In this document: in pieces, positions 1 through 8,482 of the stretch
Numbering within the stretch: position 1 is the stretch's first letter
How the letters are laid out: each line of letters begins with the position of its first letter
Origin: Actinomycetota bacterium
GTDB taxonomy: Bacteria > Actinomycetota > Acidimicrobiia > Acidimicrobiales > Ilumatobacteraceae
DNA length: 64,000 nt
Direction of reading: 5' to 3'
Assembly (NCBI GenBank): GCA_026393475.1
Contig: JAPLAA010000104.1
Coordinates: 1 to 64,000 of the forward strand
Position numbers and translations under genes: made by a program
Notes under the pieces: model-generated
The model's database searches: none
Seen by the model: the letters and a program-made list of their open reading frames with translations, nothing else
What the model was told of the DNA's origin: nothing

Positions 1-230
1 ATCGGGCTGACGGTCACCTCGCACAGGAACGTCGAGCCGTCGGCGCGACGGCTGGGGATCTCCTTCGTCGCCGCCTTGCCCGAGCGGCGGACCTCGGCGA
101 ACCACTCGAGCACGCCGCCGTCGACGTCGTCGGGCAGCAGCGACGCCACCGTGGAACCGATGACGTCCCGCGACCGCAGGCCGGTCTCGGCCTCGAACGC
201 GGCGTTGACGTAGACGATCGGCGGACTCAC
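1..230 (-). CDS. PAS domain sensory protein, N-terminal part only (continues past window edge)
   Basis: The 76 visible codons encode a PAS core: PPIVYVNAAFEAETG, then VIGSTVASLLPDD, then the RRADGSTFLCEVTVSP strand. The only possible start here is a GTG at 228-230 that overlaps the TGA of the upstream phosphodiesterase gene (GTGA). Starting there would cut off the first PAS strand, so this is probably not a real gene start. Shifting the upstream frame by one base near position 261 joins the two reading frames into an uninterrupted PAS domain (D-A-V-V-V-T-A-A-F before the visible part). The fragment is therefore most likely the C-terminal continuation of the phosphodiesterase protein. What follows the PAS domain lies outside the window. 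Confidence 0.6.
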   Translation of the reverse strand, partial: MSPPIVYVNAAFEAETGLRSRDVIGSTVASLLPDDVDGGVLEWFAEVRRSGKAATKEIPSRRADGSTFLCEVTVSP

Positions 231-1708
231 CTCGTCACCTCCGAACGCGGCGGTGACGACACGGCGTCGTGGGCCGTGTCGAGCGCGGCCATCAACAGTC
301 GCGCCCGCGGCGAACCGAACCCGGGGAGCTCGTCGGCGAGGTGGACCAGTGGATCCGGTTCGGTGGATGGCGGCGTCGCGCCGCACCACGGCAGGCTCAG
401 CGACGCCTGGAGGTCGGCCGGGGGCACCGGCCGGCCGAAGTGGTAGCCCTGGGCGTGGTCGGCGCCCATGCGGACGAGCGCGGTGGCCTGGTGGACGTCC
501 TCGATGCCCTCGGCCACCACGCGCAGTCCGAGCGCGTGCGACAGGTCGATCACTGCCTCGACGATCGCCTCGTCGGTCAGCGAGTCGCCGATGCCGGCGA
601 CGAACGACCGGTCGATCTTCACCGCGGTGACCGGGAGCCGGCGCAGGTACGACAGGGACGAGTAGCCGGTCCCGAAGTCGTCGAGCGCGATCTCGAACCC
701 GAGCTGACGCAACGAGGTCAGTGCGCCGGTCGCGGCCGGGAGGTCCTCGAGCAGGCTCGATTCGGTCACCTCGAACCCGATGCAGCGCGGCGTGATCCGA
801 CCCTCGCGCAGGGCTGCGGTCATCCGTTCGCGGAGGTGCTCGCCGTCGGCGAGTTGCTGCGCGGCGAGGTTCACCCAGACCCGCATCGGTGCGCCGTCGC
901 GGAGCTCGCGCCACTGCTCGGCGAGATCGATCGCCGCGTCGAGCACCCAGTCGCCGAGCGCGGTCATCAGGCCGGCCGCTTCGGCGTCGGGAAGGAAGAC
1001 GGCGGGCGCGAGCAGGCCATCGGTCGGATGCTGCCAGCGCACCAACGCCTCGACGCCGATCACCCGACCGTCGCGGAGGTCGATCTCGGGCTGGACGAAG
1101 AGGCGCAGCTCGTCCTCGGCGATCGCACGACGGAGGCCGTCCTCGATCCGCTGGCGGCGGACCGCCTGCTCGCCGAGGGAGTACTCGTAGCCGACCACGG
1201 TGCCGGGCGCCGTCGCCTTGGCCCGCCGGCAGGCCAGGTAGGCGTGCTCCATGAGATCGATGGGCGCGTCGTGCTCGGCCCGCCAGGCGATACCGGCGCT
1301 GGCGCGCACCATCACCGGCACGGTCTGCTCGGCACCTTCGAGCACGATCGGTTCGGCCACGACCTGCAACATCCGTTCCGCGATGGAGGTGGTGAGCCAC
1401 CAGTCGGCGTCGGGGACGATCGCGACGAAGGCGTCGCCGTCGGTCGAACTGACGACCGACCCGACCGGCAGACACCCCGCCAACCGGGGTCCGAGCATCG
1501 CGAGCACCCGGTCGCCGACATGGTGGCCCCACTGGGTGTTCACCTGATGGAACCGATCGAGGTCGAGGTGCACGAGGCCCGTGCTGCGGGTGGATCGCTG
1601 CAGGTCGTCGAGGGTCTGCATCGCTTCGGGGCGCGCCACGAACACGCCCGCGGTGGGCGTGATCGAGGATGCGGCTCTGCCGCGAGTCGCTGAGCGGATG
1701 ACGTGCAT
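227..1708 (-). CDS. Degenerate GGDEF + EAL c-di-GMP phosphodiesterase
   Basis: 493 residues, cytoplasmic, no membrane segment. Residues about 45-185 are a diguanylate-cyclase fold whose active-site loop reads TDGDAF (89-94) instead of GGDEF, so cyclase activity is not expected. Residues about 190-435 are an EAL domain with catalytic features present: EALVRW (E220), the N of NLAAQQL, FEVTES, DDFGTGYS, VKIDRSF, VVAEGIED and QGY. It should hydrolyse c-di-GMP to pGpG. The last ~20 residues (MAALDTAHDAV...) look like the start of a PAS domain, which breaks off at the stop and resumes in the next frame, so the ORF is probably truncated by a 1-base deletion. The domain calls are firm; the frameshift is inferred. 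Confidence 0.88.
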   Translation of the reverse strand: MHVIRSATRGRAASSITPTAGVFVARPEAMQTLDDLQRSTRSTGLVHLDLDRFHQVNTQWGHHVGDRVLAMLGPRLAGCLPVGSVVSSTDGDAFVAIVPDADWWLTTSIAERMLQVVAEPIVLEGAEQTVPVMVRASAGIAWRAEHDAPIDLMEHAYLACRRAKATAPGTVVGYEYSLGEQAVRRQRIEDGLRRAIAEDELRLFVQPEIDLRDGRVIGVEALVRWQHPTDGLLAPAVFLPDAEAAGLMTALGDWVLDAAIDLAEQWRELRDGAPMRVWVNLAAQQLADGEHLRERMTAALREGRITPRCIGFEVTESSLLEDLPAATGALTSLRQLGFEIALDDFGTGYSSLSYLRRLPVTAVKIDRSFVAGIGDSLTDEAIVEAVIDLSHALGLRVVAEGIEDVHQATALVRMGADHAQGYHFGRPVPPADLQASLSLPWCGATPPSTEPDPLVHLADELPGFGSPRARLLMAALDTAHDAVSSPPRSEVTR

Positions 1709-1804
1709 GTCTGAGGTCGGCTCTCCTTGCCGCCCCTGACCGTCCGTCGACGGTCACGCCGTGCCACATGGCCGCAGACCAGGTCAGCGCCGCCCCGAGC
1801 GCCT

Positions 1805-2686
1805 TCAGGCGATGTTGTCGCGGACCTCGGCGAGCAGGGCGAGGTGGTCGTCGACCCCTGCGCACGGACGTCCCGTGGCCCCGAGCATCGAGCTGGTCAT
1901 GGTGCTCACGGCCAGGTGCGTGCCACCCTCGGCCCGCCAGTCGGCGGCCTCCGCCGCCACGACGTCGGCGCCCTTGCCCGCGTGCAGGATCGCCTCGGTG
2001 GGGAACGTCGCCGGATCGCGTCCGGCCTCGACGAGGAGCTCCACCAGCCGGCGGCGAGCGGTCACGATGCGCGGACCGGCGGTGCCGAACGAGAAGCCCA
2101 CGCCGTGGCGAGCCGCCCGGGCGAGCGCGCCCTCGGCCGACCCGCCGAACCACAGCGGCAGCGGGCGTGCCGAGCGCGGTGACAGGCCGGCGCGGTCGAT
2201 GCGGTGCCACCTGCCGTCGAAGTCGACGATCGCCTCGTCCCAGAGCCGGCGCAACACCTCGACCTGCTCGTCGAGCCGGCGGGCGCGGGTGCGGAAGTCG
2301 GTGCCGAGGGCCTCGTACTCCACGTAGTTCCACCCGGTGCCGACCCCGAGGACGAGCCGGCCGTTCGAGAGCAGATCGATCTCGATCGCCTGCTTGGCGA
2401 CGAGCGCGACCTGGCGTTGGGGCAGGACGAGCACGCCGGTCATCAGCTCGACGTGCCGGGTGACGGCAGCGAGGAAGCCGAACAGGACGAGGGGCTCGTG
2501 GAACGGGTCGCGCTCGGTGTACGGCCCCCACAGGGCCGGCTCACGGCCCTCGTGCACCGCGCCGAGCACATGGTCGTACGCCATGATCCGCGAGTACCCG
2601 AGCGCTTCGACGCCCTCCGCCCAGGCACGGACGGCACCCACGTCGGGACCGATCTCGGTGGTGGGGAACACGGCCGTGAGCTGCAT
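1805..2686 (-). CDS. LLM class F420-dependent oxidoreductase
   Basis: 293 residues, a luciferase-like TIM barrel. It opens with MQLTAVFPTTEIGPD and carries the family landmarks YDHVLG, the LVLPQRQ strand, and LSNGRLVLGVGTGW with the following NYVEYEALG. Members of this group use coenzyme F420 or FMN for hydride transfer; the substrate cannot be read from the sequence. The ATG at 2684-2686 is preferred to one 17 codons upstream because it begins at the first beta strand and lies 4 bases after the TGA of the upstream signal-peptidase gene. That spacing suggests cotranscription, although no functional link to the peptidase is obvious. Confidence 0.85.
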   Translation of the reverse strand: MQLTAVFPTTEIGPDVGAVRAWAEGVEALGYSRIMAYDHVLGAVHEGREPALWGPYTERDPFHEPLVLFGFLAAVTRHVELMTGVLVLPQRQVALVAKQAIEIDLLSNGRLVLGVGTGWNYVEYEALGTDFRTRARRLDEQVEVLRRLWDEAIVDFDGRWHRIDRAGLSPRSARPLPLWFGGSAEGALARAARHGVGFSFGTAGPRIVTARRRLVELLVEAGRDPATFPTEAILHAGKGADVVAAEAADWRAEGGTHLAVSTMTSSMLGATGRPCAGVDDHLALLAEVRDNIA

Positions 2687-2690
2687 GGGC

Positions 2691-4706
2691 TCACGATGCC
2701 AGGTCGCGCCCGCCTCCCTGTGGTCGAACGTGCTCATCGGGCGACGTGGGCGCCACCTCGCTCAGGTACTTCACGATCTCGTCGATCGTGGTGCGCAGCG
2801 GGTCGTGTGCGGGCGGCGCCGGCCGAGCCGGCGCCGCGCCGGCGCCGACACGGGGTGGGGGCAGCGTGACGGGGGCATGCGTCGCTGACGGGTGCGTGCG
2901 GCGGCTCCCGAACAGTGGTCGACGCGGCGTGAATGTCTCGTCGCGGAGCTGATCGACGACATCGAGTCGCAGCTCGATGGTCGGCAGCTCGTGTGCCGGG
3001 ACGGGCTGCGTCGGCACGACCGGGACGACCGGGACGGTCGGGACGTTCGGGTCGCTTGCGAAGCGGGGTTCGCCGATCGCCCACAGGTCGTCGAGGCTCG
3101 ACGTCTTCGGCACGGCGAGCGGCGCTGGAGGCGCGAGCGGCGGCACCGGGGTGGCGGGTGACGCGATGAGCTCGGTGGCCGGCACCACGACCGTGTCGGG
3201 GGGCGCCCACCAGTGCACGGCCCGTTCGGCGACGACGGCACACCAGCCGTCGTCGCGCAGCAGCATCGAGGCACCGGTCGCCCGCGCGAGCTGCTCGAGG
3301 TCGGCACGCGCGGCGAGCCGCACGAGGGGCCGATCGGTGGGCAGGCGCACGTCGCTCACGATCGTGGCGGGCACCGGGTCGCTCGCGGCGATCGACGAGG
3401 GCTCACGCCGACGCTCCCCCGTCGGCCACGCGGTCGCCGTCGCGGCGACGAGCACCAACAGGGCGACGATCAGCCATCGTCGTGCCGAACGTGGCACACC
3501 ACCGACCTCGGTCGACGACACGGTGGTCTCGCGCACCGGGGTGTTCGTCACCACGGCCGGGCCCGCCGCCGTCTCGGAGAGCACGACGGTGTCGACCAGG
3601 TCGAGGACGATGTCGTCGAAGCGGAACACGAGTTCCGTGGTCGACGAGGTGACGTCGGGATCGTCGGACTCTGGATCGACGATCGCCTCGACGCGCAGCT
3701 CGACGTTGGTGAGCGGGATCGCGGTCGCGTCCGTGACCCGGCCGAGCATGCTGCGCAACTGGCCGAGATCGAGCACGCCCTGCAGCTCCGCCCCGCCGGC
3801 GACGACGGGCGTCACCGGCGCCATGGCGACGCTCGTGCTCCATCCCTGCGCCGACACCAGCATCGCCCGCAGGCGAGCGCTGGCGGCGAGCGCAGGGTCG
3901 CCTTCGTAGACGAAGGTGACCCCGACTCGGTCGACCAGGCGGAGGAACACGGTGTCGCCGGTGTCGATCCGACCGTCGGGATAGGTGTCGTCGACCGCGA
4001 CGTCGGCCGAGTACGACAGGGTGCCGAGATGCATCGGCGTCGGTGGCGGTGGGACGACGGTGGGCGACATCGCGAACGCCGCGACCAGGCCGGCGACCAC
4101 GGCGATGTCGGCCACGAGCAGCGCCCGGTGCCACCACCGCCACCTCGGCCGTGAGCGTGACCGGTCGTCGCCCGTGGGCGTCGGATCGGGCAGCGTCAGA
4201 TCCGGGGCCGAGGCGGGAAGGACACCCTCGGCGATCGACGCGGACGTCGTTGCAGGTGCATCGCGCCGACGCCCGCCGCCGAGCGTGAGCATCGACGCCA
4301 GCCCGAGCAGCAGTCCCGCCAGGCAGGCCATCGTCAACGGCGATCCGATCCAGCGTCCCACCGTCGGCACGTGCAGCACCTGACGACCGATCAGGTCGGG
4401 AGCGCCGGGCGTGGTCGAGTCGACCGATTCGTTGTTGTCGCCCTGCACCTCGAAGGCGTCGGCGTCGCCGCCGACGATCCGGTGCAGCACCACCTCACCG
4501 CTCTGCGGTTCGCGGTAGGCCACCACGTCGCCGACGGCATAGCGATCGGCACGAGCGACGACGACCAGGTCTCCGGCCTCGTACGCCGGCAGCATGCTGA
4601 CGCCGTTGGTCACCACCGAGGCGACACGGCCGGTCGCGAAGCCGGCAGCGAAAAGCACCACCAGGCCGAGCAACAGGGCACCGACGAAGCGTCGGACGAC
4701 GCCCAC
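2691..4706 (-). CDS. SipW-like signal peptidase I fused to DUF5305-like ectodomain
   Basis: 671 residues. Residues 1-125 are an S26B (SipW/ER-type) signal peptidase: one N-terminal membrane segment, catalytic Ser37 in NGVSMLP, VVLHRIVGG with the His that replaces Lys in this subfamily, and the GDNN box. Further membrane segments follow at about 127-147 and 192-213. Next come a secreted domain at about 225-385 resembling DUF5305 (begins LGTLSYSADVAV), a membrane segment near 408-427, and a Pro/Ala-rich C-terminal cytoplasmic tail. SipW enzymes process secreted fibre or camelysin-like proteins. The gene 11 bases upstream encodes a small protein with the matching signal type, probably its substrate. 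The fusion architecture is unusual. The DUF5305 assignment is from recalled family pattern. Confidence 0.8.
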   Translation of the reverse strand: MGVVRRFVGALLLGLVVLFAAGFATGRVASVVTNGVSMLPAYEAGDLVVVARADRYAVGDVVAYREPQSGEVVLHRIVGGDADAFEVQGDNNESVDSTTPGAPDLIGRQVLHVPTVGRWIGSPLTMACLAGLLLGLASMLTLGGGRRRDAPATTSASIAEGVLPASAPDLTLPDPTPTGDDRSRSRPRWRWWHRALLVADIAVVAGLVAAFAMSPTVVPPPPTPMHLGTLSYSADVAVDDTYPDGRIDTGDTVFLRLVDRVGVTFVYEGDPALAASARLRAMLVSAQGWSTSVAMAPVTPVVAGGAELQGVLDLGQLRSMLGRVTDATAIPLTNVELRVEAIVDPESDDPDVTSSTTELVFRFDDIVLDLVDTVVLSETAAGPAVVTNTPVRETTVSSTEVGGVPRSARRWLIVALLVLVAATATAWPTGERRREPSSIAASDPVPATIVSDVRLPTDRPLVRLAARADLEQLARATGASMLLRDDGWCAVVAERAVHWWAPPDTVVVPATELIASPATPVPPLAPPAPLAVPKTSSLDDLWAIGEPRFASDPNVPTVPVVPVVPTQPVPAHELPTIELRLDVVDQLRDETFTPRRPLFGSRRTHPSATHAPVTLPPPRVGAGAAPARPAPPAHDPLRTTIDEIVKYLSEVAPTSPDEHVRPQGGGRDLAS

Positions 4707-4717
4707 CGATCGGCCGA

Positions 4718-5116
4718 TCAGTTGTCGACTCGGAACAGCACCGCTTCCACGGCCGTCGACAGCGTCTTCGCTCCGGTGGGCGTGCAGTTGGAGAACAGCG
4801 ACGCGTTGATCACGGTGCAGGTGTACGGCACACCGATCGGCCCGGTGAGGTCCCGGAATTCGATCTCGAGGACACGGTTCTCGACGTTGCCGGTGAAGGT
4901 CACGCCGACGTTGTCGATCTCGTTGGCCGTCCCGATGTTGTAGTCGACGTCGACGATCACGGCGCCGGACACGGCGACGGTGATGGTGCCACCGATGAAG
5001 TTGTCGGTCGAGGTGTCGCTCAGGCCGCCCGCGGTGAACGCGCTCCCGGTCACGGCGGCCGCTCCGGCAAGGGCGACGGCGCCGATGATGATCTTGTTGC
5101 GCTTGGTGATGTTCAT
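4718..5116 (-). CDS. Small secreted protein with SipW-type signal peptide, likely peptidase substrate
   Basis: 132 residues. The N-terminus is basic (NITKRNK), then hydrophobic (IIIGAVALAGAAAVTGSA), then FTAGGLSDTSTDNFIGGTI, which follows the pattern of SipW-processed proteins such as TasA and camelysin, where the mature chain begins with FSDT-like and a GTI strand. The rest is beta-rich with two Cys (in PYTCTV and SNCTPTG) that could pair outside the cell. An AGGAG lies 10 bases before the ATG. The gene sits 11 bases upstream of the SipW-like peptidase gene on the same strand. A role as exported structural or surface protein is inferred from signal and context only; no named family was recognised. 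Confidence 0.7.
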   Translation of the reverse strand: MNITKRNKIIIGAVALAGAAAVTGSAFTAGGLSDTSTDNFIGGTITVAVSGAVIVDVDYNIGTANEIDNVGVTFTGNVENRVLEIEFRDLTGPIGVPYTCTVINASLFSNCTPTGAKTLSTAVEAVLFRVDN

Positions 5117-5270
5117 CCGTGTGTCACTCCTGCGACGCCCCGCTCCATGTCCGCGAACCAGGTGAACGCGCCTTGGAACGGCACGATCACGTCAAGACCG
5201 TCCGGACATCACGGCGGCACGCCCGCAAGTCGCGCACACCGGGTGGTCGACGAACCCCCGGGGGCCCGGA

Positions 5271-6158
5271 TCAGGCCGGGGCGACGACGGTGATGACGAC
5301 GACCGAACCCTCGACCAGGGGCGTCCCCGGCTCGGGCAGTTGCACCATGACCGTGCCGGGCGCGACGGCGTCGCCGGCCTCGGTCTCGGCGCCGTCGACG
5401 GTCTGGACCACGAGTTCCAGACTCTCGTCGCGGACGAACTCCTCGACCGCGACCTGCTGCTGGCCGATCCAGTCGGGAGCGGCCACGACGGCTTCGGTGA
5501 TGCCGCCGAGCTCGGCCTCCAACTCGGCCACCCGCTGCACGAGCTGATCGCGTTCCACGACCAGCGCATCGCGTTCCGAAGCCAGTGCCTGACCGTCGGC
5601 GCCGGCCTGCTCGACCTGGGCGGTCAGGTCGGCGACCTGAGCCTCGGCCGTCGCCAGGCGGGCCGTGGTGTCGTCGAGCCGGGCCTGCAGATCGATGATG
5701 ATCGCCCCCTGATCACCACCTCCGGCGAGGTCGGCCACCTGGGCCTCGAGCTCCGCGATCCGGGCGTCCGCGGCGGCGAGGGCATCTGCATCAGCGCCGT
5801 CGCCGTCGGAACGCGCCGACGTCCACAGCATGGCGAAGACCACGGCGACGACGGCCAGCGCGGCCGCGACCCCGGCGAGCAGGGGCTTGCCGTACTGCTC
5901 GCCGAAGCTGCGCCGCCGGGCGACGTCGACGAGCAGCACCGAACCCTCCGGAGCGACCGATCCGGCCGCCGGCACTTGACGGAGCACGAACCCCTCCGGT
6001 TGGTCCTTCGTCGCCGGCGGGACGTCGTTCACGTGCACGGTCCAGCTCGCCGACGCGGCGTAGGCGCGAGCCGCCTCCACTCGCTGACCGACGAGCTGGG
6101 GCACCTGCGCCCCGCCTCGTGCACCTGGCGTGTACGTGTCGATCGGGTCGTACCCCAT
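5271..6158 (-). CDS. PASTA-domain membrane protein with coiled coil
   Basis: 295 residues. An N-terminal PASTA-like repeat (VPQLVGQRVEAARAYA ... VLRQVPAAGSVAPEGSVLLVDV) precedes a membrane helix (PLLAGVAAALAVVAVVFAML). A long Ala/Glu/Gln-rich coiled coil with heptads (about residues 125-215) follows, then a second PASTA-like domain ending GTPLVEGSVVVITVVAPA. PASTA domains bind muropeptides or mediate protein contacts in Ser/Thr kinases and penicillin-binding proteins. No kinase or transpeptidase domain is present here. With one helix, the two PASTA-like units lie on opposite sides of the membrane, which is odd. The start at 6156-6158 was chosen for a GAGGAG 8 bases upstream; 18 extra codons are open further up. 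Confidence 0.7.
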   Translation of the reverse strand: MGYDPIDTYTPGARGGAQVPQLVGQRVEAARAYAASASWTVHVNDVPPATKDQPEGFVLRQVPAAGSVAPEGSVLLVDVARRRSFGEQYGKPLLAGVAAALAVVAVVFAMLWTSARSDGDGADADALAAADARIAELEAQVADLAGGGDQGAIIIDLQARLDDTTARLATAEAQVADLTAQVEQAGADGQALASERDALVVERDQLVQRVAELEAELGGITEAVVAAPDWIGQQQVAVEEFVRDESLELVVQTVDGAETEAGDAVAPGTVMVQLPEPGTPLVEGSVVVITVVAPA

Positions 6159-6292
6159 GTCGGCGTCTCCTCGGGCGTGCGGCCGGCCGGCTCGTGGCCG
6201 GAGCGTAGTCATCGTGGGAATCGAACGGTCGTCACCGGCAGCGCTCGACCGTCACGCCACCACGCCGTCCGGCCGCCTGTCAGGATGGTCGT

Positions 6293-6751
6293 GTGGGTGT
6301 GGAGATCGAGCGCAAGTTCCTGGTCGTCGGTGACGCCTGGCGTGACGGTGCGGTGCCGAGCCGGATCCGCCAGGCATACCTGGTGCGCGGCCCGGGCCGC
6401 TCGGTGCGCATCCGCGACGAGGACGGCCGGATCACCCTCACGATCAAGGGCCCCGGCTCCGGTCTCGACGGCATGACCCGTGACGAGTTCGAGTACGAAC
6501 TGCCCGCCGCCGACGCCGACGGGATCTTCGCCCTCTGCGAGCCCGGCACGATCGACAAGACCCGCCACCGCATCGACGTCGCCGGCCGGACGTGGGAGGT
6601 CGACGAGTTCCACGGCTCGCTGGCACCGCTCGTCGTGGCCGAGGTCGAACTCGACGACCCGGCCGCCGAGGTGGTCCTGCCGCCATGGGCGGGCCAGGAG
6701 GTGACGGGCGACCCGTCCTACAGCAACGGGGCGCTCAGCCGCCGGGCCTGA
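6293..6751 (+). CDS. CYTH domain protein (inorganic triphosphatase-like)
   Basis: 152 residues, a single CYTH domain. The signature EIERKFLV at residues 4-11 supplies the ExExK motif that binds the triphosphate. Further basic and acidic strand residues of the tunnel fold are visible in SVRIRDEDGRITLTIKGPG, EFEYELP, TRHRIDV and WEVDEFHG. Bacterial single-domain CYTH proteins of this size act as tripolyphosphatases or thiamine triphosphatases; the substrate is not readable here. The start is GTG at 6293. The stop codon is the first unit of a 13-bp tandem repeat, and the gene converges on the ABC-F gene. Confidence 0.85.
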   Translation: MGVEIERKFLVVGDAWRDGAVPSRIRQAYLVRGPGRSVRIRDEDGRITLTIKGPGSGLDGMTRDEFEYELPAADADGIFALCEPGTIDKTRHRIDVAGRTWEVDEFHGSLAPLVVAEVELDDPAAEVVLPPWAGQEVTGDPSYSNGALSRRA

Positions 6752-6800
6752 TCACCGGGCCTGATCACCGGGCCTGATCACCGGGCCCGATCACCGGGCC
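6749..6800. repeat. 13-bp tandem repeat x4 between convergent genes
   Basis: Unit TGATCACCGGGCC, four head-to-tail copies (the fourth begins CGATC). The first unit contains the TGA stop of the CYTH gene. Each unit holds the palindrome TGATCA, so the array can fold back on either strand. It fills most of the 69-base gap to the ABC-F stop. It may act as a weak bidirectional terminator or be slippage expansion at a stop codon; there is no T tract. Confidence 0.85.
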
Positions 6801-6820
6801 AGATCGCGCGGGACCCCGGC

Positions 6821-8455
6821 TCAGGTGAGGTTCTTGGCGAGGCGGAGCCCGGCGAGCTGATCGGGGGCCGTAAGGCCCTTCATCGCCACCTCGAAGTCGG
6901 GCAGCTCGTACACCTCGCCGTCGTCGGTGATCATGATGAACCGGTCGAACTTCTCGAGGAACGTGCGGTCGTGGCTGACCGCGACGACCGTGCCCTCGAA
7001 GCCGTCGAGCGCCTGCTCGAGCGCCTCTGACGACTCGACGTCGAGGTTGTCGGTCGGCTCGTCGAGCAGCAACACGTTGTGGCCCTCGAGCTCGAGACAG
7101 AGGATCTCGAGCCTCGCCTTCTGACCGCCCGACAAGGTCTGGAACTCCTGACGGGCATTGGTGCGCAGGCCGTACCGGGCCAGCGCCTTCATCGACTTCT
7201 CGTCGTCGAACACGCGGTCGCGGACGATCTCGAAGCACTGGCGGCCCAGGAAGTCGGGACGGTCGTTGATCTGGTTGAACATCCCGATCGAGGTGCGCGG
7301 GCCGTAGGTGATCTGCCCGTGATCGGGCGTCGAGGTGCCGGCGAGGGCCGACAACAGGTGGGTCTTGCCCGTGCCGTTCGGACCGATGAGGCCGAGTCGC
7401 TCGCCGTGGTGGACCTCGTCGGAGAACGGCAGGAACAGATCGCCGATCGCCACCTGCTCGAGCTTGGCCACACGACGCGCTGCATCGGCGCCGCGCAGGC
7501 GGACGTGGATCTGCTGATCGGGCACCGGCGGGGGCGGCGGACCCGCGGCGACGAACTTCTCCCACCGGGTCTCCGCGGCGTTCGCCTTCGTGGCGTTCTT
7601 GAAGTTCTGCGCGGCCCGCTGCTTCATGATCTTCATGTGCTGGAACAGGCGTCGTTCCTCATCGTTCCAGCGCTTGAGCTCGTCGCCCAACAGCTCCTGG
7701 CGCTTCTGGCGCGCCTCGGGGAACGTGGCGTACGAGCCGCCGTGCACCCAGCAGCCCGAGCCTTCGATGACCACGATCTTGGTCGACACCCGCTCGAGCA
7801 GGGTGCGGTCGTGGCTCACCATGAGGATCGTCGAGCGACACGCCTTGATCTGCTCCTCGAGCCACCCGCGGGTGGGGATGTCGAGGTAGTTGTCGGGCTC
7901 GTCGAGCAGCAGCACGTCGGCGCCCGAGGTGAGCAGCAGGTCGAGCACCATCCGCTTGCGTTCGCCGCCCGACAGTTCGCGCACCAGGCGGGTCGAGAAG
8001 TCCTCGATCGGCGTCTTCACGCTGCGCTGTGCGGCCGCGGCCCACTTGGCCTCGAGCTCGTAGCCGCCGTGGTCGCCCCAGTCGGCCAGCGCCTCGGCGT
8101 AGCCCATCCCGTCGTCGGTGCCGTCGGCGAGCGCCCGCTCGGCCGCCACCAACGCCTTGCCGCTGGTGCGCAACAGCGGCGGGGCCACCTCGAGCAGCAT
8201 CTCCCGCAGCGTGTCGGTGGGCCGTGCCATGCCGACGTCCTGGGTCATCGTGAGCATCGAGCCGCCCACGGCGAACTCGCCCTCGTCGGCCTCGAGCACA
8301 CCGCCCAGGATGCGCAGGATGGTGCTCTTGCCGACGCCGTTGGCACCGACGATCGCCGCGTGCTCGCCCGGGGCCACGCCGAAGCTGACATCGAAGAACA
8401 ACTGATCGGCGCCCGGCGGGGCGTAGGCGAGTTCGGACACCACGATGCTGCTCAC
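6821..8455 (-). CDS. ABC-F family ATP-binding protein
   Basis: 544 residues with two ABC domains and no membrane span. Domain 1 has Walker A GANGVGKST, signature LSGGERKR and Walker B LLLDEPDN. A charged linker of about 80 residues (RQKRQELLGDELKRW...) corresponds to the P-site tRNA interaction motif. Domain 2 has GPNGTGKTH, LSGGQKAR and LLLDEPTDNLD. The family binds the ribosomal E site and acts in translation control (EttA-like) or antibiotic protection; which one applies here cannot be told. The start is GTG at 8453-8455. The gene is single, 27 bases downstream of the glycosyltransferase genes on the same strand. Confidence 0.88.
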   Translation of the reverse strand: MSSIVVSELAYAPPGADQLFFDVSFGVAPGEHAAIVGANGVGKSTILRILGGVLEADEGEFAVGGSMLTMTQDVGMARPTDTLREMLLEVAPPLLRTSGKALVAAERALADGTDDGMGYAEALADWGDHGGYELEAKWAAAAQRSVKTPIEDFSTRLVRELSGGERKRMVLDLLLTSGADVLLLDEPDNYLDIPTRGWLEEQIKACRSTILMVSHDRTLLERVSTKIVVIEGSGCWVHGGSYATFPEARQKRQELLGDELKRWNDEERRLFQHMKIMKQRAAQNFKNATKANAAETRWEKFVAAGPPPPPVPDQQIHVRLRGADAARRVAKLEQVAIGDLFLPFSDEVHHGERLGLIGPNGTGKTHLLSALAGTSTPDHGQITYGPRTSIGMFNQINDRPDFLGRQCFEIVRDRVFDDEKSMKALARYGLRTNARQEFQTLSGGQKARLEILCLELEGHNVLLLDEPTDNLDVESSEALEQALDGFEGTVVAVSHDRTFLEKFDRFIMITDDGEVYELPDFEVAMKGLTAPDQLAGLRLAKNLT

Positions 8456-8482
8456 GACCGTCGAGTCTGGCGGCAGTCGGCC

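Noticed and set aside
269-1693. A 474-codon plus-strand gene opposite the phosphodiesterase
   Set aside because: It is the antisense shadow of an EAL protein with every catalytic motif, and has a low-complexity composition.
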